From Hymenobacter cellulosivorans (GTDB taxonomy: Bacteria; Bacteroidota; Bacteroidia; Cytophagales; Hymenobacteraceae), in the NCBI RefSeq assembly GCF_022919135.1, contig NZ_CP095049.1:1054001-1118000 (forward strand): a DNA stretch of 64,000 bases, in the 5' to 3' direction. The notes beneath the pieces were generated by a model. The model had not been told where the DNA came from. It did no database searches and saw only the letters and a list, made by a program, of their open reading frames with translations. The translations under genes and the position numbers were made by a program. Shown here piece by piece: positions 17,864 to 28,300 of this stretch; the first letter of the stretch is position 1, and each line of letters begins with the position of its first letter.

Positions 17864-18553
17864 ATGCGCCCTGCTTTCCCCGCGTTTTCCTCCGGAATTT
17901 TGGCTTTGAGCCTGCTGTTGACGGGCTGCCGGCCCGACCAGATTGAGCACATCGAAAACGGGAAGCAAATTGCCACGACCCTGGAAAACATGGCCGTGAA
18001 GCGCATTCTACCCGCCGACTTCCTACGGGCTACCCGCTGGGCCGGCGACTCGCTCACCGGCCAGGCCGACCGGGAACTGCGCCGCCTGCTGGCCGATAAG
18101 CTGCAAGCCGGCGGAGTGGCTTCAGCCTTGCCCTACTGCCGCCCCGAAGCCTACGCCTCCACCGACTCCCTGTCCCTGGTGCTGCTAGCCACGCCGGGCC
18201 GACTCTCGTCCCGCCCGCGCAATCCACAGAATCAGGCCCCCATATCTGCTGCTGAGCTGCGCCCCGACACGGCCCGACTTATCAAGCGGCTTACGGCGGA
18301 CGTGTTTGAATACCAGCGCCCGATTTTGTTGAGCGACGCGCAGTGCCTGCGCTGCCACGGCGAGGTGGGCAAGGACGTTGCGGCGGCTGACTATGCTCTT
18401 ATCAAGCAAAAATATCCGCAGGACCAGGCCACCGGCTACCAGCTCGGCGACGCTATGGGCGTGTGGCGGGTGAGCTTTGCCCGCAACGGCATTGCGGAGT
18501 TCTACACCATGAAAACCCGCAAGGTGATGAAGCCCCGCAAGCCACTGTTTTAG
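17864..18553 (+). CDS. DUF3365 family haem-binding lipoprotein
   Basis: A 229-residue lipoprotein with lipobox LLTGC near residue 22. The domain resembles DUF3365 (Tll0287-like), a PAS-related sensor or cytochrome family. A single CxxCH motif, CLRCH in SDAQCLRCHGEVGKD, predicts a covalently bound c-type haem. I start at the ATG at 17864; the frame from 17798 adds 22 residues before the signal peptide. It is probably periplasmic and membrane attached, with a redox or gas/redox-sensing role. It follows the thr operon on the same strand, but a functional link is not obvious. Confidence 0.82.
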   Translation: MRPAFPAFSSGILALSLLLTGCRPDQIEHIENGKQIATTLENMAVKRILPADFLRATRWAGDSLTGQADRELRRLLADKLQAGGVASALPYCRPEAYASTDSLSLVLLATPGRLSSRPRNPQNQAPISAAELRPDTARLIKRLTADVFEYQRPILLSDAQCLRCHGEVGKDVAAADYALIKQKYPQDQATGYQLGDAMGVWRVSFARNGIAEFYTMKTRKVMKPRKPLF

Positions 18554-18662
18554 CGGCCAGTGCACTGATAGACTTTATTTTACCTGCTTAATCAGCGGAT
18601 TTTATCGGCCCCTACCCGAAGTTGACCTCAACCTTCGGCCGGCTCTGGCAGTTGAGGGAGCT

Positions 18663-19925
18663 ATGAGCCAGACTTCAGCTACTCCCATCATTATTATCGG
18701 GGCCGGAATGGCGGGCCTTACCTGCGCCAACTACCTGCACCGCGCGGGCCGGCCCGTGCTGGTTCTCGACGCGGCTGATGCCGTGGGCGGCCGGGTCCGC
18801 ACCGACGTTACACCCGAAGGCTTCCGCCTCGACCGGGGCTTTCAAGTGCTCCAAACCCGCTATCCGGAAGTGCAGCGCCTGCTGGATTATGGCGCGTTAC
18901 AGTTACGGGCATTTCGCTCGGGCGCCGCCATTCGCCTGGCCGACGGGCGGCAGACTACCCTGGTAAATCCGCTGGACCAGCCCCTGGCTGCATTTTCGGC
19001 CCTGGCTTCACCCATCGGTACTCTGGCCGATAAGCTGCGTATTCTGGCGTTAGCTAAGCGCGTCAAGACCAGCACCAACCAGGAACTGCTCGATTTTCCC
19101 TCCGCTGATACCCTTACTTACCTGCGGCAGAACGGCTGGAGCGAGCAAATCATTGACTCCTTCTTCCGGCCGTTTTTCGGTGGCGTGTATCTGGACCGCA
19201 GCCTGAGCACAGGCAGCAACTTTTTCGAGTTTGTCTTCAAGCAATTCGTGGAAGGCGATGCAGCCATTCCGGCTCTGGGCATACAGCAGATTCCCGAGCA
19301 GCTGGCCGCCCGCCTGCCCGTCGGGAGCCTCCGACTCAACACGGCCGTAAGCAGTGTGCAGGGCAACACGGTTCAGCTGGCTTCGGGCGAAACCTTGGCG
19401 GCGGCAGCGGTTGTCGTAGCTACCGATGGCGAGGCGGCAGCCCGGCTGCTGCCCACTTCCCGGCTGTCTTTTCCCACGGCTTGGCGTCGCACTACCTGCA
19501 CGTATTTTGCTACCGATGAGTCGCCGGTGAAGGCCGATAAACTGCTGCGCCTCAACGCCGCGCCCAATACGCTGGCTCACAACGTGGCCTTCCCTAGTCA
19601 CGTTGCCCCCGATTATGCCCCGGCCGGCCGCACCCTGATTTCGGTAAGTACTCACGGCCCGCAGGTTTTGTCGGAAGAAGAGCTTACCACATATTTGCGC
19701 GAAGACCTGAGTATTTGGTTTGGCCCCGAAGCCCGGCGCTGGCAGCACCTGCGCACCTACTACATTCCCCAGGCCCTGCCCGTGTACCCGGGTGGGCAGC
19801 CCCCACACCAGCCGCTGCAACTGGCTCAAAATCTCTACCGCTGCGGCGACTACACCGCGTATCCGTCCCTAAACGCCGCCATGGCCACGGGCCGGGAAGT
19901 GGCCGAAGCCCTGCTGGCATCTTAG
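18663..19925 (+). CDS. FAD-dependent amine oxidase-like oxidoreductase
   Basis: A 420-residue flavoprotein of the amine-oxidase/protoporphyrinogen-oxidase-like family. It opens with the dinucleotide-binding motif PIIIIGAGMAGLTCANYL (about 8-25), then the GGRVRTDVTPEGFRLDRGFQ substrate/FAD segment. A C-terminal YRCGDYTAYPSLNAAMATGR completes the FAD site. The substrate is unknown; relatives include desaturases and squalene-type oxidoreductases. It is soluble or peripheral, with no signal peptide. A bidirectional terminator follows. Confidence 0.87.
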   Translation: MSQTSATPIIIIGAGMAGLTCANYLHRAGRPVLVLDAADAVGGRVRTDVTPEGFRLDRGFQVLQTRYPEVQRLLDYGALQLRAFRSGAAIRLADGRQTTLVNPLDQPLAAFSALASPIGTLADKLRILALAKRVKTSTNQELLDFPSADTLTYLRQNGWSEQIIDSFFRPFFGGVYLDRSLSTGSNFFEFVFKQFVEGDAAIPALGIQQIPEQLAARLPVGSLRLNTAVSSVQGNTVQLASGETLAAAAVVVATDGEAAARLLPTSRLSFPTAWRRTTCTYFATDESPVKADKLLRLNAAPNTLAHNVAFPSHVAPDYAPAGRTLISVSTHGPQVLSEEELTTYLREDLSIWFGPEARRWQHLRTYYIPQALPVYPGGQPPHQPLQLAQNLYRCGDYTAYPSLNAAMATGREVAEALLAS

Positions 19926-19940
19926 GTCTAATCAACTAAC

Positions 19941-19985
19941 AACCGGCCCCGGCACTGCTTTTCTGAAGCAAGGCCGGGGCCGGTT
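19941..19985. terminator. Bidirectional terminator
   Basis: AACCGGCCCCGGC and GCCGGGGCCGGTT form a perfect 13-bp stem between the convergent oxidoreductase and exonuclease III genes. Confidence 0.8.
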
Positions 19986-20002
19986 TGCGTGAATCAAGGT
20001 GG

Positions 20003-20767
20003 TTAGCGCAACTCGACTACTGCCGGGCAGTGGTCGGAATGAACGACGTCGGGCAGCAGGCCAGCATCGGCAATACGGGGCTGCAGGCTTTGGTCGACCA
20101 GCAGATGGTCGAGGCGCCAGCCCACGTTGCGGGCCCGGGCGCCGGCCCGGAACGTCCACCACGAATAGTGCCCGGTGGCCGGGCCATGGTGGTGGCGGAA
20201 GGAATCCACAAAGCCGTCGGCCAGGAAATCGGCAAACCAGGCGCGCTCCTCCGGCGTGAAGCCTGGGCTTTTCTGGTTGGCTTTGGGGTTGTGCAGGTCA
20301 ATATCGGTCTGGCAGCAGTTGTAGTCGCCCCCAATAATCAGCGGCGGCACCGTGCCCTTGATTTGTTCGATGTAGCGCCGGAAAAAGTGCAGCCACTCCA
20401 CTTTAAACGCCTGCCGCTCCTCACTGCTCGTGCCCGAGGGCATGTACACATTGAGCACCGAGCAATCGGCAAAATCCAAGCGCAGCACCCGGCCTTCCTG
20501 GTCGTAGCACTCGGTGCCGCAGCCGTAGGCCACGTGCAGCGGGGGCACTTTGGTAAACGTAGCCACGCCGCTGTAGCCCGGTTTCTGGGCCGGATGGATA
20601 TAGGCTTGGTAGCCCAAGGCTTCGAAGCCGGAAACATCCAGCGGCGCAGTACCGGCCTTGATTTCCTGCAGGCACAGCACGTCCGGATTGGCTTCCTTCA
20701 CCCAGTCGAGCAAGCCTTTGCTCAAGGCCGAGCGGTAGCCGTTGACGTTGTAGGTAATGATTTTCAC
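20003..20767 (-). CDS. xth: Exodeoxyribonuclease III
   Basis: A 254-residue AP endonuclease/3'-exonuclease of the ExoIII family used in base-excision repair. Visible motifs are MKIITYNVNGYRSAL at the start, the metal-binding CLQEIKAG near 34-41, the GGDYNCC motif (GDxN) near 150, and the C-terminal SDHCPAVVEL with the catalytic Asp-His. The protein is cytoplasmic and of normal length. A full promoter with TTG-N19-TAAGTTTG lies directly upstream, leaving a leader of about 11 bases. It is a single gene. Confidence 0.95.
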   Translation of the reverse strand: MKIITYNVNGYRSALSKGLLDWVKEANPDVLCLQEIKAGTAPLDVSGFEALGYQAYIHPAQKPGYSGVATFTKVPPLHVAYGCGTECYDQEGRVLRLDFADCSVLNVYMPSGTSSEERQAFKVEWLHFFRRYIEQIKGTVPPLIIGGDYNCCQTDIDLHNPKANQKSPGFTPEERAWFADFLADGFVDSFRHHHGPATGHYSWWTFRAGARARNVGWRLDHLLVDQSLQPRIADAGLLPDVVHSDHCPAVVELR

Positions 20768-20781
20768 GGGGTAAAAAGTAA

Positions 20782-20811
20782 CAAACTTACCGGCAGGTCT
20801 TTGCCCACCAA
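20782..20811 (-). promoter_or_regulatory. Promoter of the exonuclease III gene
   Basis: Read on the minus strand, TTG (20811-20809) and TAAGTTTG (20789-20782) are 19 bases apart, matching the Bacteroidota consensus. The -7 box ends 14 bases before the ATG. Confidence 0.7.
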
Positions 20812-20894
20812 CATTTCCTGGGCCTGAACTCTGGCGCTAACCGGCAACACCAAGCCAGTCGCCCAGGCGTAGTTTTTCAAACCGGGTGTGGCTA

Positions 20895-21260
20895 CTACTC
20901 TTCCTTCATGAAGGCGTCGAAATACTCAAGCATGTGCCACTTGAGCATGCGTTCCTGCTCTTTGAGGTTGGCAAACGGCACGGGCCGCACCAAGCGGTAG
21001 TGAGGCCAGCCGTCCTCATCCACATGGTCCAGCTCGTAGTGGCCCGACAAGCTGAAGAGTCGGCAGGTAGCAATGTGCATCAGGTCCTGCTTCTGCTCCT
21101 TCGTGAACGGCCCGGCCCCCTGGCCTAGCTCCTGCACCCCAATCAGTAGCAGCAGGGCGTTCAAATCAGGCTTTTTGCCAAACCGGGCGCGCATTTCGTT
21201 CATGAGCTGCCACCAGCGGGCCTCAAACTGCGCTTCGGTTTCGTCGGTGTGCAGCGGCAT
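20895..21260 (-). CDS. Conserved hypothetical protein
   Basis: A 121-residue soluble protein with mostly helical prediction and many charged and aromatic residues (FEARWWQLMNEMRARFGKK, LEYFDAFMKEE). No signal peptide or known motif is visible. It begins two bases after the AhpD-like gene stop on the same strand, so the two are almost certainly one operon. I believe similar proteins occur next to carboxymuconolactone-decarboxylase genes in related bacteria, but I cannot verify this. The function is unknown. Confidence 0.75.
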   Translation of the reverse strand: MPLHTDETEAQFEARWWQLMNEMRARFGKKPDLNALLLLIGVQELGQGAGPFTKEQKQDLMHIATCRLFSLSGHYELDHVDEDGWPHYRLVRPVPFANLKEQERMLKWHMLEYFDAFMKEE

Positions 21261-21262
21261 GA

Positions 21263-21640
21263 TTACGCGTCGTGATGATGCTCAGGCGCCAGCGGAGTGG
21301 TTTCCTCCTTCAGAATTTCCCAGTACTCCACGGCCCGGCGGAAGTGCGGAATCACAATGCTGCCCCCAATCAGGTTGGCAATGGCAAACACCTCATAGAT
21401 TTCCTCGTCGCTCAGCCCTTCTTCGTGGCACTTACCCAGGTGGTACTTGATGCAGTCGTCGCAGCGCAGCACCATGGAGCAGGCCAGGCCCAGCATTTCC
21501 TTGGTTTTCACATCCAGCGCGCCGGCCTGGTAGGTATTGGTGTCGAGGTTGAAAAACCGCTTGATGACTTTGTTATCGGCCGCCATGATTTTCTCATTCA
21601 TGCGCTGACGGTACTCATTAAACTCGGTGACTTGGCTCAT
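21263..21640 (-). CDS. Carboxymuconolactone decarboxylase/AhpD-like protein
   Basis: A 125-residue all-helical protein of the CMD/AhpD family. It contains the redox motif CDDC followed by IKYHLGKCHEEG (about residues 69-84), the AhpD-type CxxC..H arrangement. This suggests peroxidase-related or disulphide-reductase activity rather than true decarboxylation. It is cytoplasmic. It is the first gene of a two-gene unit with the 121-residue hypothetical protein. A near-consensus TACTTTCG box lies at 21671-21678 on the minus strand. Confidence 0.85.
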   Translation of the reverse strand: MSQVTEFNEYRQRMNEKIMAADNKVIKRFFNLDTNTYQAGALDVKTKEMLGLACSMVLRCDDCIKYHLGKCHEEGLSDEEIYEVFAIANLIGGSIVIPHFRRAVEYWEILKEETTPLAPEHHHDA

Positions 21641-21824
21641 GGTAGCTTAGTAAGGTCTGGGCTATAAACACGAAAGTAGGCACAAAAGTCACCGGCCCCC
21701 ACCCTTCGTTTGGCCGCTCCCAGCTAGTGGGCTCATCTACCGTTTTTTACGGCGTCTGTGTAGGATAAATCCGTACCTTTTGCCGACTTATTCTCTATCG
21801 TTTCTAGTCCTTATTGTTCCGGTT

Positions 21825-22532
21825 ATGCTTGTGCTTCCCGTCTTCCTGGCCGATCTGGCTTCCCTAGTCTTTCCTGAAACCTGCCTGGCCTGCTCCGAGT
21901 CGCTCATGCGCGGCGAAGAACATATCTGCACCCAGTGCCGTGCCCAGCTGCCCTACACCGATTACCACAAGCTCCCCGCCAATCAGAACCCGTTGGCCCG
22001 CCGTTTCTGGGGTAAAGTTCCGCTGACGCATACTCTGAGCTACCTGCGGTTCCTGCGCCGGGGCCGGGTTCAACACCTACTGCATCAGCTCAAGTACCAG
22101 GGTCAGCGCGAAGTGGGCCAAACGCTGGGTCGCTGGTATGGTGCCGAGCTCACCAGCTGGGGCCTGCACAACGAGTTTGACCTTATCGTACCCGTTCCGC
22201 TGCACCCACGCAAGTTGGCCAAGCGGGGCTTCAACCAGTCCGACACCTTCGCCGAGGGACTGGCGACAGGCCTTGCCGTACCGTGGCACGCCACCACGCT
22301 GCGCCGCACCGAGCACACCGATTCCCAGACCCGGAAAAACCGTGCTCAACGCTGGCAAAACGTAGCCACGGTCTTTGAAGTAGCCGAGCCGCATACCGTC
22401 GTTGGCAAACACGTGCTGGTCGTGGATGACGTGCTGACAACTGGTGCCACCCTCGAAGCCTGCGCCGTAGCGTTGCTGGCCGCCGGTTGCCGGGCCGTCA
22501 GCATTGCCACCATTGCCTGCGCCGAGCATTGA
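21825..22532 (+). CDS. ComF family phosphoribosyltransferase-like protein
   Basis: A 235-residue ComF-type protein linked in other bacteria to DNA uptake and competence. The N-terminal double-zinc-like motif has CLAC and CTQC pairs (about residues 18-42). The phosphoribosyltransferase signature VLVVDDVLTTGATLEAC is near 198-214. I choose the ATG at 21825, since the longer frame starts at a TTG at 21780 that overlaps a TACCTTTTG promoter-like box. It converges with gldJ across a terminator. No other competence genes are nearby. Confidence 0.86.
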   Translation: MLVLPVFLADLASLVFPETCLACSESLMRGEEHICTQCRAQLPYTDYHKLPANQNPLARRFWGKVPLTHTLSYLRFLRRGRVQHLLHQLKYQGQREVGQTLGRWYGAELTSWGLHNEFDLIVPVPLHPRKLAKRGFNQSDTFAEGLATGLAVPWHATTLRRTEHTDSQTRKNRAQRWQNVATVFEVAEPHTVVGKHVLVVDDVLTTGATLEACAVALLAAGCRAVSIATIACAEH

Positions 22533-22605
22533 TTTATAAACTGACGCCAAAGACACTTCGACTGGTTACAAAGCCAAGAGTAATACATCCCTGCTATCAA
22601 ACAAA

Positions 22606-22631
22606 AAAGGCCACCCGAGTGGGTGGCCTTT
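22606..22631. terminator. Bidirectional terminator
   Basis: AAAGGCCACCC and GGGTGGCCTTT form a perfect 11-bp stem with a GAGT loop, flanked by A and T runs, between the convergent comF and gldJ genes. Confidence 0.85.
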
Positions 22632-22680
22632 CTGCATTCAGGATAATTCTTTTGAAATCCAACTGGATTTCTGATTCAGA

Positions 22681-23934
22681 TTACTTGTTTGAACCGGCGT
22701 TGATCATGGCGCAACGGAAGCCGATAGCAGCCGTAGCCGAGTCTTCAGCCATGAAGCGACGCGTGCCGGGCGACAGCCAGTAGGCTACGTCTTTCCACGA
22801 ACCGCCTTTGTATACACGCACGTGGTCGTCGATCAGCGACTGGTAGTTCTTCTTGTCGTACTTCTCGGAGGGGTCCAGGAAGCCGTTACGACGGAAGGGG
22901 TTCAGATCTTCCACGTCTTCGAACGACAGCGGACGGTAGATATCCTGTACCCACTCGTTTACGTTGCCCGACATGTTGTACAGGCCGTAGTCGTTTGGCG
23001 GGTAGGCATATACGTACTCCGTAATCATGGCGCCGTCGTTCAGGCTACCAGCAATACCGGCGTAGTCACCGCGGCCACGCTTGAAGTTAGCCAGGAAGGT
23101 ACCCATGTTCTTGCCGTAGGGGTTCCGCACCTGACGACCATCCCAAGGATAGATCCGCTTGTTTTCCTGATTTTCGTTACCTACTTCCTGGGTGCCGATC
23201 AGAGCCTGAGCAGCGTATTCCCATTCAGCCTCGGTGGGCAGACGGTAGTTCGGCAGCGTGTTACCGTTTTCGATGGAGATTTTCACGCCTCCGCCGGTAT
23301 CGGTTCCTTCAGCAGCATCGCCGCCTTTGTTTTTCTTCTTACCGAACAGGCCGCCACCTCCACCGCTGCTACCGCCTTCGTCGGCATCCATAGCCAGACG
23401 CTCGTTTACTTTCGAGGTCCGCCAGGTGCAGTAGTCGTTAGCCTGCAGCCAGCTCACGCCTACCACGGGGAAGTAACGGAAGCCGGGATAACGCAGGTAG
23501 TAGTCAACGTACGGGTCGTTGAAGGACAGCTCCCGGGCCCACACGGTCGTGTCGGGCAGGGCGCGCTGGTAGATTTCCTCCGACGAGTCTTTGCGCACAA
23601 AGTGCAGATATTCCAGCCAGTGGATGTTCGCTACTTCGGCTTCGTCCATGTAGAACGAGGCGATGGTAACGGTCCGCTCGATGTTGTCGTGCGACATGGT
23701 CACGTCCTCCTCCTGGGTACCCAGAACGGTGCGGCCACCTTCGATAAACACCAAACCAGGGCCTTCAGGGATACCTCGGTAATCGGCCACTTTCATGCCT
23801 TCCTCGGTATTGTACTCCATGCCCGTGGTCGAGCTGTACTTACCGGGCTTGGTAGCTGTGGGCGGCCCACCCTTACAGGAAGCCAGCGCGCAGGCTCCTA
23901 CGACCGCAAAACGCAGGTACTTGGAAAAATTCAT
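22681..23934 (-). CDS. gldJ: Gliding motility/T9SS lipoprotein GldJ-like
   Basis: A 417-residue outer-membrane lipoprotein (lipobox ALASC, Cys20) with a formylglycine-generating-enzyme (SUMF1/FGE-sulfatase) fold. Segments typical of GldJ and GldK are GPGLVFIEGGRTVLG near 60, ASFYMDEAEVANIHWLEYL near 92, LPTEAEWEYAAQ and NVNEWVQDIYRPL. In Flavobacterium GldJ is needed for gliding and type IX secretion; the fold has lost enzymatic use there. I prefer GldJ to GldK from the IEGG and YLEYL region, but the two are paralogues. The start at 23934 is set by the signal peptide. It lies 68 bases after the porP/sprF-like gene, in the same operon. Confidence 0.85.
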   Translation of the reverse strand: MNFSKYLRFAVVGACALASCKGGPPTATKPGKYSSTTGMEYNTEEGMKVADYRGIPEGPGLVFIEGGRTVLGTQEEDVTMSHDNIERTVTIASFYMDEAEVANIHWLEYLHFVRKDSSEEIYQRALPDTTVWARELSFNDPYVDYYLRYPGFRYFPVVGVSWLQANDYCTWRTSKVNERLAMDADEGGSSGGGGGLFGKKKNKGGDAAEGTDTGGGVKISIENGNTLPNYRLPTEAEWEYAAQALIGTQEVGNENQENKRIYPWDGRQVRNPYGKNMGTFLANFKRGRGDYAGIAGSLNDGAMITEYVYAYPPNDYGLYNMSGNVNEWVQDIYRPLSFEDVEDLNPFRRNGFLDPSEKYDKKNYQSLIDDHVRVYKGGSWKDVAYWLSPGTRRFMAEDSATAAIGFRCAMINAGSNK

Positions 23935-24002
23935 GATCAAGTTGAAACTACCTGAGAGAAAATGATTTAGGAAAGGCAATTTGGATGCAATAATACGAAA
24001 TT

Positions 24003-25076
24003 TTAGAACGCTGGGCAAGGAATTGACGGGTAATTACGCCGTTTCAACCGGCGCCAGGCTGCTTCCAGCGAATCGAACTGACGCAGGCTCAGCGATACCT
24101 CGTGCGCTCCGCCCAAGTCCGCACTAAGTGCACTCAGACTTGCATCGTAGCTATAACCGAGCCGAAATGCTCCCACGCTGAGCCCGGCAATAGCCGTCAG
24201 GATCTGCTGGGGGCGCTCGGAGCCCGGCAATGGGATACCTCGGTAGATGAGCCCTACCGTGATAGGAGTCAGTACGGCATAGAGGCCGGCTTCCGCCCGC
24301 TGGCTTCCACCTTGCCGGGTGTAGTTAAGAGTCGGTGCCAAGCTAATTTCGCGGTATTGTTGCTTCACGGTGCTGCGCACGAAGTAATGTTTGTACCCCC
24401 CGTTTAAGTTCAATCGGAGAGGCAGTTTCGTTTGGCTGCGAAACCCAAGGTCGGGCTGATTGAGATGGTGCCCAGCCAAACCAAACCAGAACCGCTCCCC
24501 ATACAGCAGAACTCCGGTGCCCAGCGTCAGATAACTGACCGGGTTGTAGTCTAGTACTTCGGCCGTACTGCCCTGCACGGTGCCGTTATTGTCAATCTGG
24601 TCACCAAAAACCAGGTTGTTGTAGCTGATGCGCTGGTTGCCATAGCTGGCCTGGGCCCCGGCGCTGAAACTAAGCTGGGGTGTAAGCCGCGCGTGATACG
24701 CATACGTACCGCCCGCCTCAATACGGGTATAGCCTATACTGCCGGTACGGTCTACATTTAGCAGCAACCCCACGGCGCTGGCTTGGTCCTGAAAGCGGTA
24801 GTCGGCGGCCAGCTGACTGGTCTGGAACGTGCCGGCCAGCGTGGGAAACTGGTTCCGGTAGCTAAGCGTGAGGCTGTAATCGTCGAGCAGGCCGGTAAAG
24901 GCCGGATTGGTATGCAGGCGGGTGGCGTAAGGCTGAGCAAAGTACAAGTCCTGGGCCTGGGCTGGACGGGCCCAGGCCAGCGTGTAGCCCGCCACTAGCA
25001 CCGAAGCGGCCAGCGGCTGCCACCGCACCCGGTGCAAGCCAGTTATTCGAGCCGAAGAAACACGATACGTCCGCAT
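24003..25076 (-). CDS. PorP/SprF family T9SS membrane protein
   Basis: A 357-residue outer-membrane beta-barrel protein with a signal peptide ending Pro-Ala-Gln-Ala at about 41. The mature start QDLYFAQPYATRLHTNPAFTG is the hallmark of PorP/SprF proteins. These anchor or help secrete type IX substrates; one member (PorP) works with PorK/GldK and PorN in the core machine. I start at 25076, because the longer frame from 25160 begins upstream of a TAATTTTG promoter box. It is followed by gldJ, which supports a gliding or T9SS role. Confidence 0.9.
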   Translation of the reverse strand: MRTYRVSSARITGLHRVRWQPLAASVLVAGYTLAWARPAQAQDLYFAQPYATRLHTNPAFTGLLDDYSLTLSYRNQFPTLAGTFQTSQLAADYRFQDQASAVGLLLNVDRTGSIGYTRIEAGGTYAYHARLTPQLSFSAGAQASYGNQRISYNNLVFGDQIDNNGTVQGSTAEVLDYNPVSYLTLGTGVLLYGERFWFGLAGHHLNQPDLGFRSQTKLPLRLNLNGGYKHYFVRSTVKQQYREISLAPTLNYTRQGGSQRAEAGLYAVLTPITVGLIYRGIPLPGSERPQQILTAIAGLSVGAFRLGYSYDASLSALSADLGGAHEVSLSLRQFDSLEAAWRRLKRRNYPSIPCPAF

Positions 25077-25147
25077 AAGCAACTTCCTTAACGCGTTAGG
25101 TATCTGTTTTCGTACGTGCCCGCGGCTGGGTGCTGGAACTAAACAGT

Positions 25148-25155
25148 CAAAATTA
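25148..25155 (-). promoter_or_regulatory. -7 element of the porP/sprF-gldJ unit
   Basis: TAATTTTG on the minus strand matches TAnnTTTG exactly, 71 bases before the porP/sprF ATG. It shares a short divergent region with the AsmA gene promoter. Confidence 0.6.
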
Positions 25156-25261
25156 TCCATCTTCTAAGCGGGTTGCCTACGGAACTCAGCCAGGCCGGGG
25201 CCAGCGGGTCTATTTACTTAAAACTACGGACACCTGGTCCGGACGGCGGTAAGTTCTGCAC

Positions 25262-25269
25262 TACTTTTG
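25262..25269 (+). promoter_or_regulatory. -7 element of the AsmA-like gene
   Basis: TACTTTTG matches TAnnTTTG exactly, 60 bases before the ATG at 25330. An in-frame TTG at 25267 overlaps the box and is therefore not a likely start. Confidence 0.6.
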
Positions 25270-25329
25270 TCAATAGCTGAGTATACTGCGGCTTCGCTCC
25301 GACTCCTTTTTCGTTTTTCCCTTACTCAT

Positions 25330-28300
25330 ATGCGCAAGTTCTTTTTAGGCTTACTAATCTTCCTGGTCGTGCTGGTGGCGGCCGTGGCGCTGACGCCCAT
25401 CTTATTTAAAGATAAAATCAAGCAGGCACTCGACCAGCAGCTGGCCCAGCGCGTGAATGCCAAGGTAGAATACGACCCGGGCAACGTCAGCCTGAGCTTG
25501 TTCCGCACCTTTCCCGACTTGGCCCTGAGCATCGACCAACTGCGCGTGATTGGTAAGGACTCCTTTGCCCGCGACACCTTGGCCTACCTGCCTTCCTTCC
25601 GAGTGGGCATGGATTTGATGAGCGTGGTACGTGGGGAGCAGATCAAGATTAAGTCAATTGAGCTCGACCAGCCCGATATCAGCGCCAAAGTACTGAAAAG
25701 CGGCCGGGCTAACTGGGACATCATGATTTCGGACTCGGCCGCTGCGGCTCAGGGTCAGGACACGAGCCAGGTGAATCTGGCCATCAAGGGCTGGACGGTG
25801 AACGATGGCCACCTGCGCTACGAGGACCGCACCATCCCGTTCAGCATGGAGATGCGCGGGCTGAACCACTCGGGCTCGGGCGACTTTGCCCAGAACATCT
25901 TCGACATGGTAAGCCAGACCACGGCCGAGCAGCTTTCCATGACCTACGCCGGCACCGAGTACATTTCTAAGAAGAAGCTGACCGCCGACGTGACCCTGGC
26001 CATGGACCTGGGCAAAATGCTGTTCACTTTCAAGAACAACAAGGTGCAGCTCAACGACTTCCCGGCGTCATTCCAGGGCAGCATCGGTTTGCCCAACGCC
26101 ACTGACATTACCTACGACCTGACCTTCAAGGCTCTGGAAACCGACTTTAAGAACATTCTGAGCTTGGTACCGGGCGTATATACCGAGCAATTTAAGGATG
26201 TAGAGGCCGAGGGCAAAGTGGCGTTTGACGGCTACTTCAAGGGCGTGCAGAATGAGGTGAAGATGCCCGGCTACGGCGTAAATCTGCAGATCAAGAACGG
26301 CATGTTCCACTACCCGCAGTTGCCCCAGGCAGCCCGCAATATCAATGTGGACATGAACGTGGACAACCCTTCGGGCTTCACCAACAACGTGAAAGTCAAC
26401 GTGAAGCAGTTCCACCTGGATTTAGGCAAAAACCCGGTGGACGGCAACGTCATCGTGGATGGCCTGGAGCCGATGAAGATTGACGGCCGCGTGAAAGCCA
26501 ACGTGGACCTGGCCGAAATGATGAAGGTATACCCGGTGCAGGACCTGGCCTTGCGCGGGCAGCTTTTCGTGGATGCTACCGGCAAGGGCACGTATTCGAA
26601 GACGCAGATGCCGGTGGTCAATGCCAAGATGAACCTGACCAACGGCTACGTGAAGAGCAAGCAGTTTCCGGCTCCGATTGAGAACCTGACCCTGAATGGT
26701 ACTGTGGTAAACGCTACCGGCCAGGTGAATGACACCCGCATCGACATTCCCCGGTTCCGGATGCTGCTGGATGGGGAGCCGCTCGAAGGCCGGGTAGCCG
26801 CCCAGAACATCGACAAGCCCATCTTCGACGCCGACATTAAGGGCGTGGTGGATTTGACCAAGCTGACCAAGATTTTCCCGCTGGAAGGCATGACCGTGAC
26901 GGGCCGCCTGAACGGTAACGTGACCGCCAAGGGCAAAATGGCCGATATCGAAGCTGGCCGTTACCAAAGCGTGGTGGCCTCGGGCACGGTGAATGCCCAG
27001 AACGTGACCTACAAGAGCCCCGACCTGCCCCAGGGCGTGAAGGTGACCAAAGCCACGGCAACTTTCAACAACGACCAAATCGTGCTGCGCGACATGACGG
27101 GCTTCGTGGGTTCGTCAGACATTGCCGCTTCGGGCACGATTTCCAACTACATGGGCTATCTATTTACGCCCGGCCAGAGCCTGCGCGGCACCCTGAACGT
27201 GGACTCGCGCCGCTTCAACGTGAACGAGTGGATGGTCGACAACGTGAGCGGCAAGCCCAGCACCGGCGCCGCCACGGCAGCTAAAGCTCCCGCTACGCCC
27301 ACCAAGGCCGACGGCGTACTGGAAATCCCGAAGTTTTTTGACCTGACCCTGAATGCCAATGTAGGCCAGGTGATTTACGACAACCTGAAGCTCGATAACC
27401 TGAAGGGCGCAGTGGCTGTGCGCGACCAGGCCGTGAACCTCAACGGACTGACGTTTAACACCCTCGGCGGCAACTTTGCCACCACCGGCAGCTATAACAG
27501 CAAGGATTTGGCCCACCCCAAGTTCGACCTGGGCCTCAACATCAAGAATCTCAACTTCCAGAATGCCTTCAACGCCTTCAACTCGGTGAAGAAGCTCGTG
27601 CCGCTGGCTTCGCAGGTAGAGGGCATTTTCTCCACCAACTTCAGCGTAAGCGGGGAAATGGGCCAGGACATGATGCCGGTCTACAGCACGCTCACCGGCA
27701 AAGGCTTGTTCGAGGTCATTCGGGCGGCTGTGGGCGCTTCGCCGGTACTAAGCAAAATCAGCTCCCTGACCCAGCTGCAGGAACTCAAGAGCTTTGCCGT
27801 GAACAACAAGGACGTGGCCGCGGAGCTCATCAACGGCAACTTTATCGTGAAGCCCTTCGACTTTACGGTGGGTCAGGTGAAAAGCACGCTGGGCGGCTCG
27901 TCCAACATCGGCGGGGCATTGGAGTACGTTATGGCCCTCGACGTACCCACCGGCAAAGTCGGCAATGCGCTGAATGCTAAGCTCACCCAGCTGACCGGTG
28001 TGCAGGACATCAAAGGCACGGAGCGCGTTACACTGGGCCTGAAGATTGGCGGCACAGTAACCTCGCCTCAGGTAGCCCTGACGACGGGCAGCGTGAAAAA
28101 TCAAGCCAAGGACGTGGCCAAGAGCTTGGTGCAAAGCGTAGTGCAAAGCAAGGTAGACGACGCCAAGCTCAAGCTGGCCGCCCGCACTCAGGTAGCCCAG
28201 GACAGCGCCCGCAAGGAGCTGGACCGCAAACGCCTGGAACTGGAAGAAAAGGCCCGGCAGGAAATCGAGAAAAAGCGCCTGGAGGCCCAGGCCAAACTCA